64,000 nt of DNA from contig JBASOJ010000095.1 of the NCBI GenBank assembly GCA_049658145.1, forward strand, positions 11,642 to 75,641, in the 5' to 3' direction. The DNA is from UBA6100 sp049658145. GTDB lineage: Bacteria; Actinomycetota; Coriobacteriia; Anaerosomatales; Anaerosomataceae. The notes beneath the pieces were generated by a model that saw only the letters and a program-made list of their open reading frames with translations, was not told the origin of the DNA and searched no databases. Of this stretch, positions 59,106 to 64,000 are shown piece after piece. The translations under genes were made by a program, and so were the position numbers. Position 1 is the first letter of the stretch. Every line of letters starts with the position of its first letter.

Positions 59106-61223
59106 CTATCGCCTCCACTTCAGGAGCCGAATCCCGTTTACCGTGACTATGATCGATGCACCCATGTCGGCCATGATCGCCATCCACAGTGTGAGCCATC
59201 CGGGGAACATGAGCAGCAGCGCGAGCATTTTGATGCCGATCGCGAACGCGATGTTGACCTTGATCGTCCGCAGCGCCGCGCGACTCAGCCCAACGGCGAA
59301 GGGAAGCTGCACCAGGTCATCGGCCATGAGGGCGATATCGGCCGTTTCAAGCGCGGTATCGGTTCCTGCTCCCCCCATGGCGATGCCGACCGTCGCGGTC
59401 GCCAGCGCCGGAGCGTCGTTCACGCCGTCGCCGACCATCGCGACCTGACCATACTCGCCCATCAGACTCGTCACGGCATCGAGCTTCGCTTCAGGCAGCA
59501 ATTCGGCCCGGAACTCATCCACGCCAACCCGGGATGTGATAGCTGCCGCTGCTGCCGGGTTGTCACCCGTCAACATGATCATGTGTTCGATGCCCATCTG
59601 CTTCAGTGCCGCTATGGCATCCCGGCTCGTATCGCGGACCGCATCGGCGATGCCGATGACCCCGATGAGAATACCGTCCCGCTCCACGAGCACGGCGGTC
59701 TTGCCGTCCCCATGCAGCCTATTGAGAGCAGACTCCGCTTGAGCGAAGTCCGTGTTGCCGGCAAGCATCCCGGGGCTGCCGACCGCCATCTCATGTCCGT
59801 CGACCGCCGCCTTCACTCCGAGCCCCGAGAAGGATCGCATCTCATGGATCGGCAGCAGCGCGATGGAGCGCGCCTCGGCCTCGCGCACGATCGCGGCCGC
59901 AAGTGGATGTTGCGAACCGCACTCCAGCGACGCCGCCAGCTGCAGCAGCCTGGTCTCATCGGCGCCGCTCAGAGGCACCACATCGGTGACCGACGGCCGA
60001 CCCTCGGTGAGCGTGCCGGTCTTGTCGAAGGCGATGGCCCGTATCGCACCCATCTGTTCCAGGTGGATGCCGCCCTTGATAAGGACGCCGCGCCTGGCAG
60101 CATTGCTGATGGCGCTGACGATGGATACCGGCGTGGAGACCACGAGAGCACACGGGCACGAGACGATGAGCAAGGAGAGCCCACGGTAGATCCACGGCTC
60201 CCACGCCTGAGCGAAGAGCAGCGGGGGCACAAGCACGACCCCGGCCGCAAGCGCCAGGACTACCGGCGTGTAGACCGCAGCGAACCTGTCGACGAACGCC
60301 TGGGACGGCGCCCGTTTGGCCTGCGCCTCCTCGACCATGTGCACGATGCGGGCGACGGTCGTATCGTGCACCAGACGCGTCACGCGTACCCTCAGCAGAC
60401 CCTCGCCGTTGAGCGTGCCGGCGAACACCTCCGCGCCTTCGGTCTTCTCGGCGGGGACAGACTCGCCAGTGATGGTCGCCTCGTCCAGGCTGGAGGCTCC
60501 CGCCTCTATGAGGCCGTCAAGCGCGAGCTTCTCGCCAGGACGTACCACCATCAGGTCCCCCACAGCGATACCTTCGACAGGCACCTCCGTGATATCGCCA
60601 TCGGGCAGCTGGATGCGAGCGGTCTTGGGGACCCCGCCCATCAGGTCGCCTATGGAGCGCCGTGCACGCTCCATAGTCCAGGACTCGAGCATCTCGGATG
60701 CGGAGAACAGGAAGGCTACGACCGCCGCCTCCTCCCAGGCTCCGATAGCACCAGCACCGAGGATGGCCACTGACATCAGCACGCTCATGTTGAAGTCGAA
60801 CTTGGGAAGAGAGAACGCCGCCTTGCGGAAATTGCTCCAACCACCGAGCGCGATCGCGGCTATGTACAAGGTCATGAATACAGTGCTGGGCGCGCCCGAT
60901 TCCTGGGCTGCCGCGCCGACCGCGAGCAAGACCCCGGACGAAATCGTTCGAACCAGCTCCCAATCGATACCCTCGTCGGTCTGCGGGGCTGCGCGGCGCT
61001 CTTCGGCGGTCTGGATCCGGTAGTTCTCCTTACGACCTTCGGCTCTGATGGCGTCGAGATCCATCGCGCCGTCGATCACGAGTTTGCCCGCCGTCGGATT
61101 GAGCTGTGCCCCGGTCACGCCGGGGAGTCTGGCCACGTTCTTCTCGAACTTGGCCGCACAGTCGAGTCAAGTGATCCCTTCCACGGACAGGGTGTGCTTT
61201 TGTGTGTCGACGGGCGATGGCAC
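59106..61223 (-). CDS. zntA: P1B-type heavy-metal ATPase with in-frame UGA (predicted selenocysteine) in the metal-binding site
   Basis: 706 codons from GTG at 61223, which has AGGAGG 6 bases upstream. Codon 19 (61167-61169) is TGA within VEGIT-U19-LDC22-AAKFEKNVARLPGV, a heavy-metal-associated domain whose CxxC site would be U-x2-C. Downstream parts are intact: TGES (~252), CPC at ~356-358, DKTGT (~400), HP in GSQHPLA, GDGVNDAP and a last-helix DMGASIIVTVNGIRLL, which fits Zn/Cd/Pb exporters. A SECIS-like hairpin follows the UGA. Without readthrough, a GTG at 61136 could start a protein lacking the metal site. Divergent from a CadC-type repressor. Confidence 0.85.
61131..61155 (-). promoter_or_regulatory. 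SECIS-like hairpin after the in-frame UGA
   Basis: On the minus strand GGCCA-A-GTTC-GAGAA-GAAC-G-TGGCC folds into a 5-bp stem, one A/G mismatch, a 4-bp stem and a 5-base loop. The loop begins with G, 22 nucleotides after the UGA. Bacterial SECIS elements are expected to have a short stem, a small apical loop with G in its first positions, and a loop located about 16-37 nucleotides past the UGA; all are met. Free-energy computation was not possible here. Confidence 0.65.
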
Positions 61224-61258
61224 TGCTTGCCTCCTAGGCGCAGGCGGGATACACTCAA

Positions 61259-61282
61259 ACAGTCAAGCGCATGCTTGACTGT
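61259..61282. promoter_or_regulatory. Operator 1 of the metal ATPase/CadC divergent promoter
   Basis: ACAGTCAAGC-GCAT-GCTTGACTGT, a perfect 10-bp inverted repeat, 36 bases from the ATPase start and 53 from the regulator start. TTGACT within each arm could serve as -35 hexamer in either direction, so the repressor would block both promoters. Confidence 0.75.
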
Positions 61283-61302
61283 AGACGCCGTGCAGTCGAT
61301 GG

Positions 61303-61318
61303 TCAAGTGGTCACTTGA
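61303..61318. promoter_or_regulatory. Operator 2, next to the regulator gene
   Basis: TCAAGTG-GT-CACTTGA, a perfect 7-2-7 palindrome sharing the TCAAG/CTTGA half-site with operator 1, ends 17 bases before the regulator ATG. Suggests autoregulation. Confidence 0.65.
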
Positions 61319-61334
61319 GGATTTTGGAGGTCCG

Positions 61335-61700
61335 ATGCGCAAACAGACCGACCCGCCCGTATGCGAAGTCGAGTGCGTGCATGCGGACAAGGTGGATGCG
61401 TTGCGCCCGGTGGTCGGTGGGCTCAATGGTGTCGGCGAGGCCGTTGCCAGCCTCGCTGACGATACCCGCTTCAAAGTGCTGTACGCCCTGAGTCAGTCAG
61501 AGCTCTGCGTCTGCGACGTCGCCGCTGTCGTGGGCGCTACGACGGCAGCCGCCTCATACCACCTGCGCCTGCTGTACCGCACCGGGCTTGTTGGATACCG
61601 CCGCGACGGCAGGCTGGTCTACTACCGGCTGTCAGAGGACAGGATGCGCCCCGTTCTGGAGGCGATCAAGTCATACGTGCTCACTGCGTCGGCACCTTAA
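61335..61700 (+). CDS. cadC: ArsR/SmtB family metal sensor, CadC type
   Basis: 121 residues from ATG at 61335 with GGAGG 4 bases upstream. Two metal-binding cysteine groups of CadC are visible: N-terminal PPVCEVECVHADKV (C-x3-C, residues about 10-14) and ELCVCDVA in the alpha-4/alpha-3 helix. DNA-recognition helix TTAAASYHLRLLYRTGLV and wing YRRDGRLVYYRL follow. These residues bind Cd, Pb or Zn and release the DNA, so the sensor and the exporter across the promoter form a metal-resistance pair. Confidence 0.93.
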   Translation: MRKQTDPPVCEVECVHADKVDALRPVVGGLNGVGEAVASLADDTRFKVLYALSQSELCVCDVAAVVGATTAAASYHLRLLYRTGLVGYRRDGRLVYYRLSEDRMRPVLEAIKSYVLTASAP

Positions 61701-62159
61701 GCGCTAGTGACAACGCGTAGGCATGATACAGGCCCGCCGCAAATGCAGCGAGCATCAGCCGGTGTACCAGGCGCCACCTCTCATACGGCAGCTTCTTGCT
61801 ATAGACGTGACAAGCGCGACCACGACGACCACGGATATCGCGAAGCCGCCGAAGCCCCCCGCCACCGTTTCGGGCGACTTGATGATCTGGTTCAACAGGG
61901 CGTGCACAAGCAGCAGGGCGACAGAGCCGATCGCCAGCCATTTGTGGATCACGAACGCACGGCCGAGGCCATCGAACCATTCCTCGATCACAGGATGCTT
62001 CGTCGCGATGACAAAGCACGAAGCGAGTCCTGTCAGGCCGATCGCCCCGAGGATCTGTCTCGTGTGCTCCAGAGTCGTGATCGTCACGCGCGGTGTCGCA
62101 CCCATCCACAGCACCAGGGTGATGACCAAGACCGCGAGTATGGAGAGGAGGCCCCTCAT
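61681..62159 (-). pseudogene. Ferric-reductase-like heme membrane protein, one-base frameshift
   Basis: The first frame (ATG 62159) gives four hydrophobic helices up to VVVVALVTS near 61840, then runs into a short out-of-frame tail and stops at 61755. The -1 frame carries the continuation YSKKLPYERWRLVHRLMLAAFAAGLYHAYAL and stops at 61681. Joined, this is a ~159-residue b-type heme membrane domain with paired histidines (IHKW...LLVHAL and LVHRL...LYHAY). Length 479 is one short of a multiple of three. Overlaps the cadC-type gene tail-to-tail by 20 bases. Could be pseudogene or sequence error. Confidence 0.7.
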
Positions 62160-62290
62160 TCGCTCTATAGCCGTTCAACCACCTTCCGCGCGTAGCGGCT
62201 ACCCGTCAACGGGCTCCCCTGCGGACCGAATCCATCAACGACCTGATGCGGCGGCGTTGTGCATCGACTGGTCTTGTCCCAACCTCTCCC

Positions 62291-64000
62291 CTACTCACTC
62301 CTGAGCGCCTCCACCGGGTCCTTGTCGGCCGCCATCCGCGCGGGGATCGCCCCGCCGACGAGCGTGAGGGCGACGCTGATCACGACCAGGGCGAAGGCAT
62401 ACAGGACGGGCAGTTGCGACACCTCCACAAGCCCGGTCATGTTCTCGATGATGATGTTGGCGGGGATCGTGAGGATGTAGGCGATGCCTATGCCGAGCAG
62501 TCCGGAGACCACGCCGATGATGAAGGTCTCAGCGGTGAAGACGCGGGTGATGTCCTTCTTCCGCGCCCCGAGCGCCCGCAGGACACCGATCTCCTTGGTG
62601 CGCTCCAGGACCGAGATGTACGTGATGATGCTGATCATGATCAGCGACACCACGAGTGAGATCGCCGCGAAGGCGACGAGAACGATGGTGATGCCGTCCA
62701 TGATGCCGCCGGTCATCTCGGTCACGGAGCTGGCAAGGTCGGTGTAGATCACGGCATCCGCCTCGTCGAGCCCCACGTTGTAGTCGTCCAGATACGCCAG
62801 GACGGCGTCTTTGGATTCGAAGTCCTTGGGGTAGAGGAACATCATCAGCGGCACGCTCTCGCCGCCGAGGTACGCGAGGTTCATGTCCTTCTCAGCCTCG
62901 TCGATCGCCTCGAGCGTGATCACGTTGTATGCGGCGTCCTGCTGGGCCTTCACGATGGCCGAGTCGGCGGCGTTGTCGGTGACGAGCTCCACGAGCCTAT
63001 CGCTGTACGCGATACCGTTACCCACCAGGCCGATGGCGACGTCAGGCTTGAGGCGCACGACACCGGAGATGCGCAGCGTGGTGCTGTTCCCCGAGTCATA
63101 CATTGCAGCGTAGTCGGCGCCAGGCACGAAGTTCCCCATCGGGGTCTTCTCGTAGTAGTCGTCGTTGTCGATGAGTTTCAGCTCCACACCGACGATCTCC
63201 TTGAAGGGGATCTCGTCTGCAGCATCGACGTCGAATCCCAGCTTCTGGAGCACCGCACGGTCGAGGCGGTTCATGTTGTCGACAACCACCACCAGATCGG
63301 TCATCTCGGTGGGGTACTCTCCGGCGAGCAGGTCGTAGTTGTCCTCGAGATACGGGGTGGAGGCGCTGTCCAGGGGCTCGGGGTAGGAGCTGAGTCCGAC
63401 ACCGCTCATGCTGGACAGACCTCCCCCGCCGGATAGCATGGACTGCATGTTGTCTGCGCTCGTGGTGCCGATCGAGATCGATGCGGGCACGATCTCGCCA
63501 TCGGTCTCGCGCAACAGGTTCATCCCCACCATACGAAGGTAGCCGACGCCGCTGCAGATCTCCGGATCGATCGCCTGCACGTACTCGACGTACTCGTCGG
63601 TGATGACGTTGACGTGCGCGATCGTCTCGTCAGCAGGATCGTAGAGGGCGACCTCCTGGGTATCGGCATATTCGGTCTCACCCGTCAGCCGGGATGTCGG
63701 CAGCTCGCCGCGCATCTCATCCATGGTCTCCGCGTCCATCTCGATCGAGGTCGGCGCGATGATCACCGGGAACTGCGAGAGCGCGTCGTTCTGGAACTGA
63801 TCGACCTGCACCCCGAAGCCGTTCGAGAGGCTGAGAATAAGGGCGATACCGATGATGCCGATGCTGGAGGCCAAAGCGGTGAGGGTGGTGCGCCACTTCT
63901 TGGTGGCGATGTTCCGCCCGGAGAGCTTGAGCGCTGTGAGGAAGCTCATGCTGGTCTTCTTGAGCTGGTAGCCACGCTCTCCTCGCTCGGCCCGCGTGGG
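62291..64000 (-). CDS. ABC transporter ATPase-permease fusion, 5' part cut by window edge
   Basis: 569 codons visible, open to the right edge. An ATG at 63949 exists, but the 17 codons before it stay open and read RGYQLKKTSMSFLTALKLS, the linker seen when a MacB-like ATPase is fused to its permease. Permease part: TM1 (LASSIGIIGIALILSLSNGF), a ~350-residue outside domain, and three C-terminal helices with LRALGARKKDI, VSGLLGIGIAYIL and IPARMAADKDPVEALRSE. The ATPase domain should lie beyond 64000. Substrate (peptide or drug) unknown. Confidence 0.88.
   Translation of the reverse strand, partial: PTRAERGERGYQLKKTSMSFLTALKLSGRNIATKKWRTTLTALASSIGIIGIALILSLSNGFGVQVDQFQNDALSQFPVIIAPTSIEMDAETMDEMRGELPTSRLTGETEYADTQEVALYDPADETIAHVNVITDEYVEYVQAIDPEICSGVGYLRMVGMNLLRETDGEIVPASISIGTTSADNMQSMLSGGGGLSSMSGVGLSSYPEPLDSASTPYLEDNYDLLAGEYPTEMTDLVVVVDNMNRLDRAVLQKLGFDVDAADEIPFKEIVGVELKLIDNDDYYEKTPMGNFVPGADYAAMYDSGNSTTLRISGVVRLKPDVAIGLVGNGIAYSDRLVELVTDNAADSAIVKAQQDAAYNVITLEAIDEAEKDMNLAYLGGESVPLMMFLYPKDFESKDAVLAYLDDYNVGLDEADAVIYTDLASSVTEMTGGIMDGITIVLVAFAAISLVVSLIMISIITYISVLERTKEIGVLRALGARKKDITRVFTAETFIIGVVSGLLGIGIAYILTIPANIIIENMTGLVEVSQLPVLYAFALVVISVALTLVGGAIPARMAADKDPVEALRSE

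Noticed and set aside
61106..61136. ATPase start at the GTG 61136, after the TGA
   Set aside because: No ribosome binding site there, and it would discard a recognisable metal-binding half-domain that has a strong AGGAGG site upstream.
1..64000. CRISPR arrays, insertion sequences, prophage or integrase genes
   Set aside because: No regularly spaced direct repeats, transposase or integrase motifs, or terminal inverted repeats were seen.

Overview
High-GC bacterial chromosome segment, most likely from an anaerobic or facultatively anaerobic actinobacterium of the Coriobacteriia type (inference from gene content and base composition; no 16S gene is in the window). Pointers are a four-subunit pyruvate/2-oxoacid:ferredoxin oxidoreductase, a sensory-type [FeFe]-hydrogenase-like protein, an AmmeMemoRadiSam enzyme, a dodecaheme cytochrome, purifying c-di-GMP-type signalling proteins and secreted proteins ending in YRFYN...GTHFYT repeats. 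Coding density is high and most genes lie on the minus strand. The window starts inside a GNAT gene and ends inside an ABC ATPase-permease fusion gene.

1-10.8 kb (all minus): GNAT, TSUP exporter, family 2 glycosyltransferase, AmrS radical SAM enzyme, an H-cluster/4Fe-4S/degenerate-GGDEF fusion, QueT, a histidine kinase/OmpR regulator pair, asd and lysC. 10.8-20.5 kb: an HD-GYP receptor paired with a PstS-like lipoprotein, the porGDAB operon, then dnaX-ybaB-recR with the SRP RNA gene upstream. 20.5-27.7 kb: metallophosphoesterase, arsR-ACR3, cold shock protein, a MerR-HTH/HATPase/DUF4325 protein overlapping a cysteine-cluster protein, a fatty acyl-CoA ligase with an XRE-cupin regulator, and a CheX-like protein. 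28-34.8 kb is a polyphosphate/triphosphate block: ppk2, ppk1, ppx-HD, CYTH, a lysine-rich coiled-coil protein and CHAD.

34.8-42.5 kb: a hemerythrin C-terminal fragment, a frameshifted membrane-anchored protein, YaiI, citrate synthase, a two-TM protein, a 14-repeat secreted beta-propeller-like protein and tRNA-Asp. 42.7-53.2 kb: a HAMP-like membrane protein, a CarH-like stand-alone cobalamin-binding protein followed by an ABC permease/ATPase pair, DUF72, a small cytochrome with a CX3CH site, hydrolase, DUF5677, DUF192, CDF transporter, the 12-heme cytochrome and tRNA-Val. 53.2-64 kb: a subtilisin-like protease with the same C-terminal repeats as the propeller protein, a second receptor pair (NMT1-like lipoprotein plus HAMP histidine kinase), SRPBCC and PGPGW-type proteins, a metal resistance pair and the ABC fusion.

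The most interesting item is the P1B-type metal ATPase at 59106-61223. Its N-terminal metal-binding CxxC site reads UGA-x-x-Cys in frame, has a strong AGGAGG ribosome binding site upstream of the UGA, and the UGA is followed by a hairpin that fits the bacterial SECIS rules. This predicts a selenocysteine-containing heavy-metal ATPase, divergently transcribed from a CadC-type repressor across two palindromic operators. Two other genes (around 35.65 kb and 61.83 kb) are each one base out of frame, so draft-level sequence errors or gene decay must be kept in mind.
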